DNA from: Oceanobacillus sp. J11TS1
GTDB taxonomy: Bacteria; Bacillota; Bacilli; Bacillales; Amphibacillaceae
DNA: 64,000 nucleotides
Direction of reading: 5' to 3'
NCBI RefSeq assembly: GCF_018333215.1
Contig: NZ_BORO01000012.1
Span: 1 to 64,000, forward strand
In this document: positions 17,672 through 27,734 of the stretch, in pieces
Position numbering within the stretch: position 1 is the first letter of the stretch
Layout: every line of letters starts with the position of its first letter
Made by a program: the position numbers and the translations under genes
Notes under the pieces: generated by a model
The model's database searches: none
What the model was told of the DNA's origin: nothing
The model's input: the letters and a program-made list of their open reading frames with translations, nothing else

Positions 17672-18418
17672 TTAAGATATTGCTTGGCCTAGATATGCTT
17701 CCTTAATTTCATCGTCTAGTAGTAGATCTTTCGAACTGCCTTCTTTGACTACTTCTCCGTTAGATATTACATAACCTCTATCAGCAGCCTTTAAGGAAGC
17801 GATTACATTTTGTTCTACTAAAAGGACTGTCGTTCCTAATGTTTTATTTAATTCTGTAACCAATTCCAAAACTTCCTTTCCAATAATAGGAGCTAAACCT
17901 AATGTCGGTTCATCCAGTAGTAATACTTGCGGATTAGCCATTACCCCGCGAGCAATTGCCAACATTTGTTGTTGGCCTCCAGATAATGTTCCAGCTAATT
18001 GTTTCTGTCTTTCTTGAAGAATAGGAAACAATTCAAATACTTGTATAATCTGTTCTTCTAATTTTTTCTTACCTGATTTTCTATAGTGGTGGTATGCCCC
18101 TAAGTAAAGATTATCCAAGACAGTTAGTGTTCCAAAAATTTGGCGATGCTCTGGTACATGAATGATTTTTTCCCTAACAATCTTTTCTGGCTCTTTACGT
18201 GTTATCTCTAAGTGTTTAAAATAAACATTACCTGATATCGGCTTCAACAATCCAGAAATCGTTTGTAACAATGTCGTTTTACCAGCACCGTTAGCACCCA
18301 GTAAAGCAACAATTTCTCCTTTTCTTACTTCTATCGATACACCTTTAAGTGCACGTATCGGTCCATAGCTTACAGATAAATTATTAATACTAAGTTGAAC
18401 TTCAGCCTGATTTACCAT
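17672..18418 (-). CDS. livF: Liv-type ABC transporter ATPase LivF
   Basis: This 248-residue ATPase shows Walker A GANGAGKTT, the signature LSGGQQQMLAIARG, Walker B VLLLDEPTLGLAP and the LLVEQN switch. IIHVPEHRQIFGTLTVLDNL is the LivF-specific Q-loop region. It couples ATP hydrolysis to import together with LivG. Strong GGGAGGGG start. Confidence 0.92.
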   Translation of the reverse strand: MVNQAEVQLSINNLSVSYGPIRALKGVSIEVRKGEIVALLGANGAGKTTLLQTISGLLKPISGNVYFKHLEITRKEPEKIVREKIIHVPEHRQIFGTLTVLDNLYLGAYHHYRKSGKKKLEEQIIQVFELFPILQERQKQLAGTLSGGQQQMLAIARGVMANPQVLLLDEPTLGLAPIIGKEVLELVTELNKTLGTTVLLVEQNVIASLKAADRGYVISNGEVVKEGSSKDLLLDDEIKEAYLGQAIS

Positions 18419-18445
18419 ATTGCCCCTCCCATATATATCTGAAAA

Positions 18446-19225
18446 TTATGAAGCTTCTTCAGCTGTTTCTTCTACCTCCTCTCCTAAATAAGCAGTAATC
18501 ACTCGCTCATTATTTTGAACTTCCTCAGGTGTCCCTTCTGCAATTTTTTCTCCTTGATCAAGTACAATAATATGGTCACAAATTTTCATTACCATATCCA
18601 TGTCATGTTCTACTAAAAGTACAGCAATACCTATATCTTTCACTTTTTGAATTAAATCACTCATCTCACGAGTTTCTTTATGATTTAGCCCCGCTGCTAT
18701 TTCATCTAATAATAAGAGTTTAGGTTCTGAACACAAGGCTCTCGCCAATTCTAAAAGTCGAAGTTTTCCAAGCGAAAGATTTCCTGCTTGTAATTCCATC
18801 TCATTCTCTAGCCCAACAAATTTTATATGTTTTATTGCTTGTTCATAGATATCTTTTTCGTCTTTTCTTGACTGAGAAAGTCTTAAAGCAGCTTGAAATA
18901 TTCCTGATTTTTTTTTAGCATGGTGCCCTACCATTACATTTTCAAGCACCGACATTTGTTTAAAAATTTGCAAATTTTGAAATGTACGTGAGATACCTAA
19001 AGGAGCCATACGAAAAGCAGGCAATTGATCAATACGTTCTCCTTCAAATAAAATTTCTCCTTTACTAGGTGGAAAAACGGAAGAGACCATATTTAAAAGG
19101 GTACTTTTTCCGGCCCCATTAGGACCAATTAATCCAACAATATTTCCCTTTTCAAAACGAAATGAAATATCATGATTTGCTATAATACCGCCAAATAATT
19201 TTGTAACATTGTTAATTACAAGCAT
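18446..19225 (-). CDS. livG: Liv-type ABC transporter ATPase LivG
   Basis: The 259-residue ATPase has Walker A GPNGAGKST and the LivG region GISRTFQNLQIFKQMSVLEN. The signature is LSLGKLRLLELARA rather than LSYGQQRRLE, and Walker B reads LLLLDEIAAGLN with Ile where Pro is usual. These are conservative variants, and the histidine switch VEHDMDMV is kept, so it should be active with LivF. Confidence 0.9.
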   Translation of the reverse strand: MLVINNVTKLFGGIIANHDISFRFEKGNIVGLIGPNGAGKSTLLNMVSSVFPPSKGEILFEGERIDQLPAFRMAPLGISRTFQNLQIFKQMSVLENVMVGHHAKKKSGIFQAALRLSQSRKDEKDIYEQAIKHIKFVGLENEMELQAGNLSLGKLRLLELARALCSEPKLLLLDEIAAGLNHKETREMSDLIQKVKDIGIAVLLVEHDMDMVMKICDHIIVLDQGEKIAEGTPEEVQNNERVITAYLGEEVEETAEEAS

Positions 19226-19264
19226 ATTTATTCTCCCCTCTCTTTAACTTCTCTTAGATCTTTA

Positions 19265-20272
19265 TCAGGAGACGATACGTTTTGAATTAGATTTCTTATT
19301 AGAAGAAATAAAATTCTTTAAAAAACTGACAAAACTAGGGAATAATCCACGCGGAAGAAAAATAACCACCATCATCAAGATAAATCCATATAGAACATGT
19401 TCAAAATCTGTTGTAATAAATGAAAAAGATTGCCCCAATTCATGCACAGTTACACTAATTGCCGTAATAAGAATCGTACCAAAAACCGCCCCCCAAATAC
19501 TCGTTGCTCCCCCTAGTACTACCATCGCTAAAAATAAAATAGAAGTATCAAAAGTAAAGGAAGAAGGAGAAATACTATAATTCATATGAGCAAATAGCCA
19601 ACCAGCAATACCAGCTAATATTGCACTAAATATAAAAATTTGCATTTTATATTTTCCTGTCTCTACTCCCATTGAACTGGCTGCAGTCTCGCTATCATGA
19701 ATCGATCGTAATGCTCTACCTACACGAGAATGGACAATGTTCATTGAGACAATAATTACTAAGGTAGCAATTCCCCAAACTAAATAATAGTAAGGGACAC
19801 CTTGAGTTATTTGAAAACCAAACAACTCCGGATTTGGTATACCATATAAACCTTGTGCACCCTGAGTTACTGATTTCCATTCAACGAATATTACGTTGAC
19901 GATCATTCCCAAAGCCAATGTAGCCATTGCTAAATAATAGCCGCTTAGCTTTGCCATTGTATAACCCATAATGAGGGCCAATAGAGCAGAAACTAAAATA
20001 GAAAAGATTAAACCTAGCCAGGGACTAAATCCAAAGGACGTAGTTAGTATAGCCGTTGTATATGCTCCAACACCATAAAAAGCTGCTTGTCCTAGCGAGA
20101 TAAGTCCCGCATAACCCATTAGTAACCCTAAACCTATCGCTGCAATGGTATATATACCTGCAAAAGTACCTTGAGTTACATAATAGGAACCATTGATAAT
20201 TAAAGGAAAGAATAGCATTATTACAATGAAACTGGCTACTCCCCACCAATTTGTTTTTTTTACACCTCTCAC
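19265..20272 (-). CDS. livM: Liv-type ABC transporter permease LivM
   Basis: The 335-residue protein has about eight to nine membrane segments and the LivM motif GRALRSIHDSETAASSMGV in its cytoplasmic loop. Start GTG at 20272 lies directly behind the livH stop and AAAGGAGG. It forms the channel with LivH. Confidence 0.9.
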   Translation of the reverse strand: MRGVKKTNWWGVASFIVIMLFFPLIINGSYYVTQGTFAGIYTIAAIGLGLLMGYAGLISLGQAAFYGVGAYTTAILTTSFGFSPWLGLIFSILVSALLALIMGYTMAKLSGYYLAMATLALGMIVNVIFVEWKSVTQGAQGLYGIPNPELFGFQITQGVPYYYLVWGIATLVIIVSMNIVHSRVGRALRSIHDSETAASSMGVETGKYKMQIFIFSAILAGIAGWLFAHMNYSISPSSFTFDTSILFLAMVVLGGATSIWGAVFGTILITAISVTVHELGQSFSFITTDFEHVLYGFILMMVVIFLPRGLFPSFVSFLKNFISSNKKSNSKRIVS

Positions 20273-21151
20273 TTATAAACCTCCTTTCCCCACGCTTTTT
20301 TCACCAAGTAAACCACTAGGACGAATGAAGAGAATTAGGAGTACAAATCCAAATGCGATAGCATCTTTAAATCCTGAACTAACGTAACCTGCTCCTAATG
20401 ATTCAATGAGTCCTAGAATCAATCCTCCAAGAACTGCTCCTGGAGCGCTTCCTAATCCACCCAGAATTGCTACCGAAAGCCCCTTAACTCCTAACATAAG
20501 GCCAGTGTCATAAGCTGGAAACATTATAGGGGCAATAGCCATCCCTGCCAAAGCACCTAAACCTGCACTTAAAACAAAGGAGAACGATGACATCTTTTTA
20601 GGACTTATGCCCATTAATCTAGCAGCATTGGGATTTGCAGAAGACGCTTGAAAGCCTTTCCCTATAATTGTCTTATCAATTAATATATATAAACCAAAAA
20701 CTATCAAAACCATAAGCAGAATAACCCAAATAGATTGTGGTGTTATCGCAGCACCAGCTATATTAATTGGATCATTTGCTGTAAATGGTTCCACTCTTAC
20801 CGAATCTTTTCCCCATATCATACTAGCAATCCCCCGTATAAACAAAGAAGCACCAAGGGTTAGAATAATTAAACTAATAGGATTAGCTCCTTTAGCCGGT
20901 CGAATTAAAGTTAATTCCATCATCCAACCTACAATAATTATCAATACTAACGTAAATAGAATAGCGAACCAATATGGAATATTGAAGTTTAGGAAAGTAA
21001 ACATTAACATACCGCCAAGCATAACAAATTCACCCTGAGCAAGATTAATTACTTTTGTCACGCTATATATTGTAACTAACCCTAGAGCAACAATTGCGTA
21101 TATACTCCCAATCGTTATACCAGTAACTAAAAATTGAAGTAAATCTCCCAT
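20273..21151 (-). CDS. livH: Liv-type ABC transporter permease LivH
   Basis: The 292-residue permease begins with the typical ITIGSIYAIVALGLVTIYSV and continues VINLAQGEFVMLGGM, and has the loop SSANPNAARLMGI. It is the first gene of the operon (livH-M-G-F-J), with GGGAGG before the ATG. The order, with the binding protein last, is common in Gram-positive loci. Confidence 0.9.
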   Translation of the reverse strand: MGDLLQFLVTGITIGSIYAIVALGLVTIYSVTKVINLAQGEFVMLGGMLMFTFLNFNIPYWFAILFTLVLIIIVGWMMELTLIRPAKGANPISLIILTLGASLFIRGIASMIWGKDSVRVEPFTANDPINIAGAAITPQSIWVILLMVLIVFGLYILIDKTIIGKGFQASSANPNAARLMGISPKKMSSFSFVLSAGLGALAGMAIAPIMFPAYDTGLMLGVKGLSVAILGGLGSAPGAVLGGLILGLIESLGAGYVSSGFKDAIAFGFVLLILFIRPSGLLGEKSVGKGGL

Positions 21152-21551
21152 CAGTAACCTCCCGATCCCTAAAATTAACGAAATATTTTACTATTAAAAC
21201 CAAACAAAATTTTTAAATAATATTTAATATTGCGAAAAATATTGACGGAAATATCCTGTGAATATCAGATTTTACGTATTGTTTCACCTCCAATCGCTAC
21301 TCCCTAAGGGCATTACACAAAAAAGTATAACAATAAAATTACGCAATACGATAATTAATTATATACTATATAACTATCTTCCTATTATCAATATGGCAGC
21401 ATGAATATTTTTTAATATTTTTAAATTTAAAATATTTCTCGAAAGCTAAAGAACCTGCACTCTCTATTCGAGTACAGGTTCTTTAGTTCTATCACGACCA
21501 AACCTAATTATAATCGCTGTCATCTTATAGAATTTTTTTATATGAAATATT
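21152..21551. other. Non-coding gap between the Liv and Trp-type operons
   Basis: No gene is seen. It holds the leader of livH (AT-rich, no T-box or other riboswitch motif recognised) and the terminator at 21446-21486. Confidence 0.5.
21446..21486 (-). terminator. Terminator of the TrpXYZ-type operon
   Basis: A perfect 12-base stem (ctaaagaacctg, 21446-21457, with caggttctttag, 21475-21486) lies after the stop of the ATPase gene and is followed by CTTTCG on the minus strand. Confidence 0.75.
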
Positions 21552-22346
21552 TTATACCAAAACTGCCCGGTCACTTTCAAATTGACTACCACTTTTCTTC
21601 TGGAATTCATTCATTAAATCCTTAATGGTAAGATTATCTTTTTCTTCTTGGAAGACATTAAGAATAATTTCTCCTTTATCCATCATAAACAACCTATCTC
21701 CTAAATCTAATGCCTGTTGCATATTATGTGTAACCATGAGTGTGGTAAGATTATATTTATTTACTACATCGCGAGTAATATCAATAATCAATTCAGCGCG
21801 TGATGGATCCAATGCTGCCGTATGTTCATCCAGTAATAAAATATCTGGCTCTGTAAAAGTAGCCATCAGTAAAGAAAGCGCCTGACGTTCTCCCCCAGAA
21901 AGCAGGCCTACCTTTGCGCTCAAACGATTTTCAAGTCCTAAATTCAGCGTTTCTAAATACTCTTTAAAAATGATTCTTCGCTTTTTCGTTACCCCGGGTT
22001 TTAATTTTCTTTTTTTGTTCCTTGCATATGCCATTGCTAAATTTTCTTCTATCGTCATAGAGGGAGCCGTTCCAGCCATTGGATCTTGAAACACCCTGCC
22101 TATGAATTTGGAACGATTATATTCAGGTAAGTCTACAACTTCTTTGTCGTTTATGATGACATTGCCTACATCTGGAATCAAATTTCCTGAAATAATATTC
22201 ATTAACGTAGATTTACCCGCGCCATTACTTCCAATAACCGTTACAAATTCTCCTTTTTGCAATTCAAAATTGATCGATTGTAACGCCTTCTTTTCATCGG
22301 GGGTATTTTCATTAAACGTAATCGATATATCTTGTAACTGAAGCAT
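21552..22346 (-). CDS. TrpXYZ-type ABC transporter ATPase
   Basis: The 264-residue ATPase (COG1101 type) has Walker A GSNGAGKST, the signature LLSGGERQALSLLMA, Walker B ILLLDEHTAALDP (His in place of Pro, a hallmark of this group) and VTHNMQQALDLGDRL. It works with the permease and the binding protein encoded upstream. Relatives in streptococci import tryptophan or other aromatic amino acids. Confidence 0.85.
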   Translation of the reverse strand: MLQLQDISITFNENTPDEKKALQSINFELQKGEFVTVIGSNGAGKSTLMNIISGNLIPDVGNVIINDKEVVDLPEYNRSKFIGRVFQDPMAGTAPSMTIEENLAMAYARNKKRKLKPGVTKKRRIIFKEYLETLNLGLENRLSAKVGLLSGGERQALSLLMATFTEPDILLLDEHTAALDPSRAELIIDITRDVVNKYNLTTLMVTHNMQQALDLGDRLFMMDKGEIILNVFQEEKDNLTIKDLMNEFQKKSGSQFESDRAVLV

Positions 22347-22347
22347 T

Positions 22348-23268
22348 TTAAGCCTCCCCTGCTTTCCGCTGCATTAATTCGGAACGTTTTCTTATTTTAC
22401 GTTTTTTCTCTTTACGTGCATTTATCATTCTTGGAGCAACCAATGCTGTTATTACAAGTATCGCTGTAATGAGTTTCATATCACCAGTATCTAAGAAATC
22501 TACACGGAGCGCCATGGTCACAAAAATACGATAAATAATCGCCCCGCCGATAACAGCAAACGTTGCTCTAACAATCGTCTTTGTACCAAATAGCGACTCT
22601 CCAATAATAACAGAGGCCAAACCAATAATAATCATTCCTATTCCCATATTCACATCAGCAAAACCGCCATATTGGGCAATCAGTCCTCCTGAAAAGGCTA
22701 CAAGGGCATTCGACACCCCCATACCTGTAATGATCAGGAAATCCGTATTAGCCGATAGACTTCGAATCATTATTTTATTATTACCTGTTGCCCTTAATGC
22801 TAGGCCAACTTCTGTTTTCAAATAATAATCAATTAAAAACTTGATGAAAAGTATAACTAAAATCATAACAAGAACAATAGCCCATGTTGATGGTAAACTT
22901 TTCAACTGTGTAAATAGAGTAGATTCATTTAACATTGATGCTGTTGGTTGCCCTAATATTCGTAGATTAATGGAATAGAGCGCAGTCATCATAATAATCC
23001 CCGCTAATAAAGCGTTAATTTTTCCTTTTGTATGCAGAAAACCTGTCAAACATCCTGCTATGAAACCAGCAGCACCAGCCATAATAGATGCGATAATCGG
23101 AGGAACTCCATTTATTATTGCAATAGCTCCAACAGCCGCACCGGTAACAAAACTTCCATCAACTGTTAAATCCGGGAAATCTAGAATACGAAAGGACAAA
23201 TAGACGCCAAGCGCCATGATGGCATAAATTATTCCCGATTCAAAAGCTCCAAATAATGATATAAGCAT
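22348..23268 (-). CDS. TrpXYZ-type ABC transporter permease
   Basis: The 306-residue permease has about eight membrane segments and begins GAFESGIIYAIMALGVYLSF, then ILDFPDLTVDGSF, the signature of COG4120 permeases. It is one base from the ATPase gene. Strong AAAAGGAGG start. Confidence 0.87.
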   Translation of the reverse strand: MLISLFGAFESGIIYAIMALGVYLSFRILDFPDLTVDGSFVTGAAVGAIAIINGVPPIIASIMAGAAGFIAGCLTGFLHTKGKINALLAGIIMMTALYSINLRILGQPTASMLNESTLFTQLKSLPSTWAIVLVMILVILFIKFLIDYYLKTEVGLALRATGNNKIMIRSLSANTDFLIITGMGVSNALVAFSGGLIAQYGGFADVNMGIGMIIIGLASVIIGESLFGTKTIVRATFAVIGGAIIYRIFVTMALRVDFLDTGDMKLITAILVITALVAPRMINARKEKKRKIRKRSELMQRKAGEA

Positions 23269-23340
23269 GACTAACCTCCTTTTGTAGGACTACTTTTAAT
23301 GAAACGTTGATGGCTTTAAAATTAAAATTCTTCCCATTCC

Positions 23341-24315
23341 TTATTCCGTTTCAATAAATTCTGTCTCTTCGTTCCAAGAGTCGTCCCATTCAACACCTTG
23401 TTCTTCAGCCGCTTGCTTATTGATAAATAATTGAATTTCAGGAGGATCCTCGATTGGGATATCATTTACGGCTTTTTTTCCTTCTAATATTTCCGCAGCC
23501 ATTTCGCCCGCTCGATAACCAATCGTGTGGTAGTCAATACCATAGGTCATAAATGCACCCTTCTCCAAAGATTCAGGCTCTCCAACCATTAAAGGTATAC
23601 CTTGTTCATTGGCAACACCTATAACGCTATCAATGGCAGATACAACTGTATTATCTGTTAAAATATAGAGAACATCTGCTTCCCCGCTTAATGTTGTTAC
23701 AGCTTGTTGTACCTCTGATGAATTACCTACTGTCCGCTCGGCTAAACTCAAGCTTGTACCTTCCATCGCTTGCTCTACCGCTTCTACTTGTTTAACGGAA
23801 TTTTGTTCTCCAGAATTATAGACTGTGCCCACAACAGCATCTGGGAAATTAGTATCGATAAACTCTACTGTTTTTTTAATTGCATCCGGATGAAGGTCAA
23901 GTACACCAGTAATATTATCACCAGCTTCTACTAATCCTGCCTCCTCCGCATCTGTTACAGATGTGAAAACAATTGGAATATCATTTGTTGCCTGTAGCGC
24001 CCCAAGTGCACTCGGCGTTGAATTTGCAAAAATCAAATCAACGTCATCAGAAACAAAACCATCAGAAATAGGTTTTACATTATTTTGATCATTTTGCGCG
24101 CTTTGAAAATCATATTCAACATCTAATCCCAAATCTTCCAAAGCATCCTTGAACCCCTCATATGCTTGATCTAATGATGGATGTTCAACAATTTGTGTAG
24201 CACCTATTCGATATCCTTCTGTGGCAGATTCTTCCGAAGAAGCATTCTCCGACCCACACGCCGCTAACACACTTAAAACAGTGAAAGCGACCACCATTCG
24301 AAACCATTTTTTCAT
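23341..24315 (-). CDS. TrpX-type ABC transporter binding lipoprotein
   Basis: The 324-residue protein (COG2984 type) starts MKKWFRMVVAFTVLSVLAAC, a lipoprotein signal with Cys20. NTPSALGALQATNDIPIVFT and VTDAEEAGLV are typical of the family. The ATG at 24315 lies behind AAAAGGAGTG; the 20 codons further upstream are not part of a signal peptide. The ligand is probably an aromatic amino acid such as tryptophan or phenylalanine, which would link it to the phenylacetate pathway, but this is inferred. Confidence 0.82.
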   Translation of the reverse strand: MKKWFRMVVAFTVLSVLAACGSENASSEESATEGYRIGATQIVEHPSLDQAYEGFKDALEDLGLDVEYDFQSAQNDQNNVKPISDGFVSDDVDLIFANSTPSALGALQATNDIPIVFTSVTDAEEAGLVEAGDNITGVLDLHPDAIKKTVEFIDTNFPDAVVGTVYNSGEQNSVKQVEAVEQAMEGTSLSLAERTVGNSSEVQQAVTTLSGEADVLYILTDNTVVSAIDSVIGVANEQGIPLMVGEPESLEKGAFMTYGIDYHTIGYRAGEMAAEILEGKKAVNDIPIEDPPEIQLFINKQAAEEQGVEWDDSWNEETEFIETE

Positions 24316-24400
24316 TTTATTCACTCCTTTTCGATTTGTTAGATAAATATTACTAAAACTATTCATTTTTTTCAAATAATTCTTATGATTTCCTTGTTAA

Positions 24401-25618
24401 TTATACCATCTTCAACATCAGTTTTTCAGGATTCTCGATCAGGTCCGCAAATTGGTTTGTAAATCTTACAGCACTTGAACCATCAGCAACTCGATGATCG
24501 AAAGCCATGGATATCGACATGATACGACGTATGACTACTTCATCTTTTTCAGTAACCACTGGCATTTTCTTTGTTTTATGAAAGGCGATAATTGCTGTTT
24601 CCGGATAATTTATAATTGGTGTAGCTCCTGTACTTCCAAGCGGTCCAACATTACTTACAGTAAAAGTACTGTTTTTTATATCGGATGGTTTCAACTTATT
24701 ATTTTGGGCTTTATTTGTAAGGCTTTTCACTTCATCATGAATTGTTTGAATTGATTTTTTATCAGCATCTTGTACAACGGGTACTATTAGTCCTTCAGGT
24801 GTATCTGCAGCAATGCCGATATTATAGTACTTTTTTAAAATGATTTTCTCTCTTTCCTCATCTAAAGTTGCGTTGAAGACCGGAAAATCTTTTAAAGTAA
24901 TGGTGAGTGCCTTAATAAAGAAGGCAACTACGGATACTGAAATATCTTCTTTTTTAAGATTATCATGGAGTTTAAAAAGATTTGTCATGTCTACTTCATC
25001 AAAATGAGTAACATGCGGAATCGTAAACAAAGACTTGGTCATCTTTTTAGCAATTTGTTTACGGATACCTTGAAAAGGCACTTCTTCAAAATCTAAATGA
25101 TTCGTTACTGATGTGGATACATTATCTGTTTTGGGTTGTTTTTCTAAATTCGGCTTCTCATTCTTCTCTATATACATATATACGTCTTCTTCTCTTACTC
25201 TGCCAGAAGGATCTGTAGTCCTTACTTTTTCAATATCAATTTGATGGTCACGGGCAATCTTTCTAGTATATGGAGTTGCTAGAACCCGCTCAATAGTAGA
25301 TACAGATTCTCCATTCCTTTTCTCAGATGGGAGAACGGGAACTGAATTATCTTTATTCTGTTTATTATTTTTAATAGTTTCTACTGCTGAATCAATGTAC
25401 ATTAATGTGGTTCCCACCGAAACCGTTTCACCTGTTTGAACAACAATTTCTTTGATTTTCCCAGTTCCCGGTGAGGGAAGCTCGGCCACCATTTTGTCTG
25501 TCTGCACTTCGACAAGCGGCTGATCCTCCATAACCTGATCGCCTTCTCTTACAAGATAACTGATTACTTCCGCTTCTGACATTCCTTCCCCAATATCATG
25601 AAGTTTTACTTCTAACAA
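24401..25618 (-). CDS. bkdB: Branched-chain 2-oxoacid dehydrogenase E2 (BkdB-like)
   Basis: The 405-residue acyltransferase has an N-terminal lipoyl domain (VQTDKMVAELPSPG, lipoyl Lys near 43), an E1/E3-binding domain around 115-150 (ATPYTRKIARDHQIDIEKV) and a catalytic domain ending in SMAFDHRVADGSSA. Start is TTG at 25618 with the long AGGAGGTGATCC match to the 16S tail, which may make up for the weak codon. Gene order is E1a, E1b, E2, without an E3 gene. Confidence 0.9.
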   Translation of the reverse strand: MLEVKLHDIGEGMSEAEVISYLVREGDQVMEDQPLVEVQTDKMVAELPSPGTGKIKEIVVQTGETVSVGTTLMYIDSAVETIKNNKQNKDNSVPVLPSEKRNGESVSTIERVLATPYTRKIARDHQIDIEKVRTTDPSGRVREEDVYMYIEKNEKPNLEKQPKTDNVSTSVTNHLDFEEVPFQGIRKQIAKKMTKSLFTIPHVTHFDEVDMTNLFKLHDNLKKEDISVSVVAFFIKALTITLKDFPVFNATLDEEREKIILKKYYNIGIAADTPEGLIVPVVQDADKKSIQTIHDEVKSLTNKAQNNKLKPSDIKNSTFTVSNVGPLGSTGATPIINYPETAIIAFHKTKKMPVVTEKDEVVIRRIMSISMAFDHRVADGSSAVRFTNQFADLIENPEKLMLKMV

Positions 25619-25631
25619 TCCGGATCACCTC

Positions 25632-26657
25632 CTAAAATTGAACTGCTTTTAGAATAGCTTCTAATACTCTCTTAGGTGTTGGCAAATAGTGTTCCTCCAA
25701 TGCAAAGTGAGGTACAGGAACATCAAAGCCAGTAACTCGCTCAATTGGAGCTCTTAAATAAAGAAATGAAGTATCATTTATCGTTGAAACAATGTCATTC
25801 CCTAGCCCTCCGGTAGAATGGGCTTCATGTACTACAACAGCTCTTCCTGTCTTCTGAACTGACGCAGCAATTATCTGCCTGTCCAAAGGATATAGTGTAC
25901 GTAAATCGATCACATCACACTGAATTCCTTTTTGTTTAGCCTGCTCTGCTGCTATTTCTGCAATGGAAACCATTGCTCCCCACGCAAAAATAGACATATC
26001 GCCCCCTTCTTGCACCCTTACGCCTTTTCCCAGTTCTACCGAATATTTTTCATCTGGCACCTCTCCTCTCATCGACCGGTAAATCCGCATTGGTTCCATA
26101 AATAACACAGGGTCTGGATCTTGGATAGCTGAAATCAACATTCCTTTCGCATCGTATGGATTCGATGGGCAAACAACCTTCAATCCTGGCATATGCGTGA
26201 AAATTGCTTCAACACTGTCAGAGTGAATCTCCGGTGCACGAATGCCAGCACCATATGGGGCTCTTATTACCATTGGGGCGTTGAATCTGCCCATTGTTTT
26301 CATTCGAATACGGGATACATGTGTCATTATTTGATTATAAGCTGGATAAATGAAACCCATAAATTGAATTTCTACAATAGGTTTAAATCCATTTACCGCA
26401 AGACCGAGAGCTGTACCAACAATCCCAGACTCAGCAAGTGGGGTGTCTACTACCCGTTCCTCACCAAATTGCTCTTGAAGTCCTTCTGTCGCCCGGAAAA
26501 CACCTCCGTTTTTCCCGACATCCTCTCCCATAATAATCGTTGTATCATCTTCCTCTAACATCGTTTTCATTCCATCATTAATAGCTTGAACCATCGTTAA
26601 AATTTTGTAACCAGTTCTTTTTTTAGATAAGCTTTGCATTTCAATATCAATAGTCAT
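25632..26657 (-). CDS. bkdAB: Branched-chain 2-oxoacid dehydrogenase E1 beta
   Basis: The 341-residue E1 beta has the thiamine-pyrophosphate partner motif MGEDVGKNGGVFRATEGLQE, then DTPLAESGIVGTALG and HEAHSTGGLGNDIV. With E1 alpha it decarboxylates branched-chain 2-oxoacids to supply acyl-CoA for branched fatty acids. It begins one base after the E1 alpha stop. Confidence 0.92.
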   Translation of the reverse strand: MTIDIEMQSLSKKRTGYKILTMVQAINDGMKTMLEEDDTTIIMGEDVGKNGGVFRATEGLQEQFGEERVVDTPLAESGIVGTALGLAVNGFKPIVEIQFMGFIYPAYNQIMTHVSRIRMKTMGRFNAPMVIRAPYGAGIRAPEIHSDSVEAIFTHMPGLKVVCPSNPYDAKGMLISAIQDPDPVLFMEPMRIYRSMRGEVPDEKYSVELGKGVRVQEGGDMSIFAWGAMVSIAEIAAEQAKQKGIQCDVIDLRTLYPLDRQIIAASVQKTGRAVVVHEAHSTGGLGNDIVSTINDTSFLYLRAPIERVTGFDVPVPHFALEEHYLPTPKRVLEAILKAVQF

Positions 26658-26658
26658 C

Positions 26659-27714
26659 TTATACCCCCCTTATATGTTCAAAGTAATTTACTTTTTGTTC
26701 CGTTAAGTGTGCAGGCAGTTCTGAATAAACATGATCAAATAAATCTTCTACACTCGAATGTTTATATGCTTCCATCTCCTTCACAGCAGTCTCTAATTCA
26801 GTAATGATATCTTTTTGCATAGCAGATACCTTTTCTTCCTGCCAATACCCATAATTCTTCATAAAACGCTCGAGACGAGTAATAGGATCTATGATGTTTT
26901 TCCCTTGATTTTCAGGCCGATATTTCGAAGGATCATCAGCAGTTGTATGCGCCCCTTTTCTCCAAGTTACTGCTTCGATAAGCGATGGCCCTTTTCCTTT
27001 TCGTGCCCGATCTACTGCCTTCTTTGTTTCAAAATAGACACTGAAGCAATCATTTCCATCGACCCGTTTACTTGGAATATCATAGCCAAGGGCTTTTTGG
27101 GCAATGGTTTTCGAATTCATCTGCTTTTCGATTGGAACTGATATGGCATATCCATTATTCTGATTAAAAAATATGGTTGGTGTCTGAAATACACTTGCAA
27201 AATTGAGACCTTCATGAAAGTCACCCTCTGATGTTGCCCCATCCCCAAAGTAAGCAATTGCAATATTGGAATTCCCTTTTCTTTTCTCCCCCCATGATGC
27301 ACCTACCGCATGCGGAATCTGGCTTGCAATTGGCACTGCCGGGGGAAATATATTTTTACTTTTGGACGGAAGACTTCCTTCTACTCTTCCATTCCAATAT
27401 AGCAATGTTTCTACCATATCTGCTCCAAATGTTAAAGTTGCGCCATGGTCGCGATAAGTTGGGAAAATCCAGTCATCCTCTTCAAATACAAGTGCACTTC
27501 CAACTTGGGATGCTTCTTGACCTTCGAATGGTGCATAAGTGCCTATACGCCCCTGACGCTGTAAATTGATTGCTTTTCTATCAAAGGACCTTATTCTGTG
27601 CATATGATAGTATAATTTCCAAACAAGCTCTGTATTAATAGCTTTTTCATATGAATTATCCACAAAGTTCCCCTCATCATCCATTACCTTTTTCACAGGA
27701 AATTTGTTTTCCAT
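26659..27714 (-). CDS. bkdAA: Branched-chain 2-oxoacid dehydrogenase E1 alpha
   Basis: The 351-residue protein has the thiamine-pyrophosphate site AYFGDGATSEGDFHEGLNFA, with the GDG start and distal Asn, and the phosphorylation-loop-like TWRKGAHTTADDPSKYR. IRSFDRKAINLQRQGRIGTY is typical of E1 alpha. Strong GGGAGG start, 20 bases after the leucine-dehydrogenase gene. Confidence 0.92.
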   Translation of the reverse strand: MENKFPVKKVMDDEGNFVDNSYEKAINTELVWKLYYHMHRIRSFDRKAINLQRQGRIGTYAPFEGQEASQVGSALVFEEDDWIFPTYRDHGATLTFGADMVETLLYWNGRVEGSLPSKSKNIFPPAVPIASQIPHAVGASWGEKRKGNSNIAIAYFGDGATSEGDFHEGLNFASVFQTPTIFFNQNNGYAISVPIEKQMNSKTIAQKALGYDIPSKRVDGNDCFSVYFETKKAVDRARKGKGPSLIEAVTWRKGAHTTADDPSKYRPENQGKNIIDPITRLERFMKNYGYWQEEKVSAMQKDIITELETAVKEMEAYKHSSVEDLFDHVYSELPAHLTEQKVNYFEHIRGV

Positions 27715-27734
27715 TTAAGTACCTCCCAACTTTT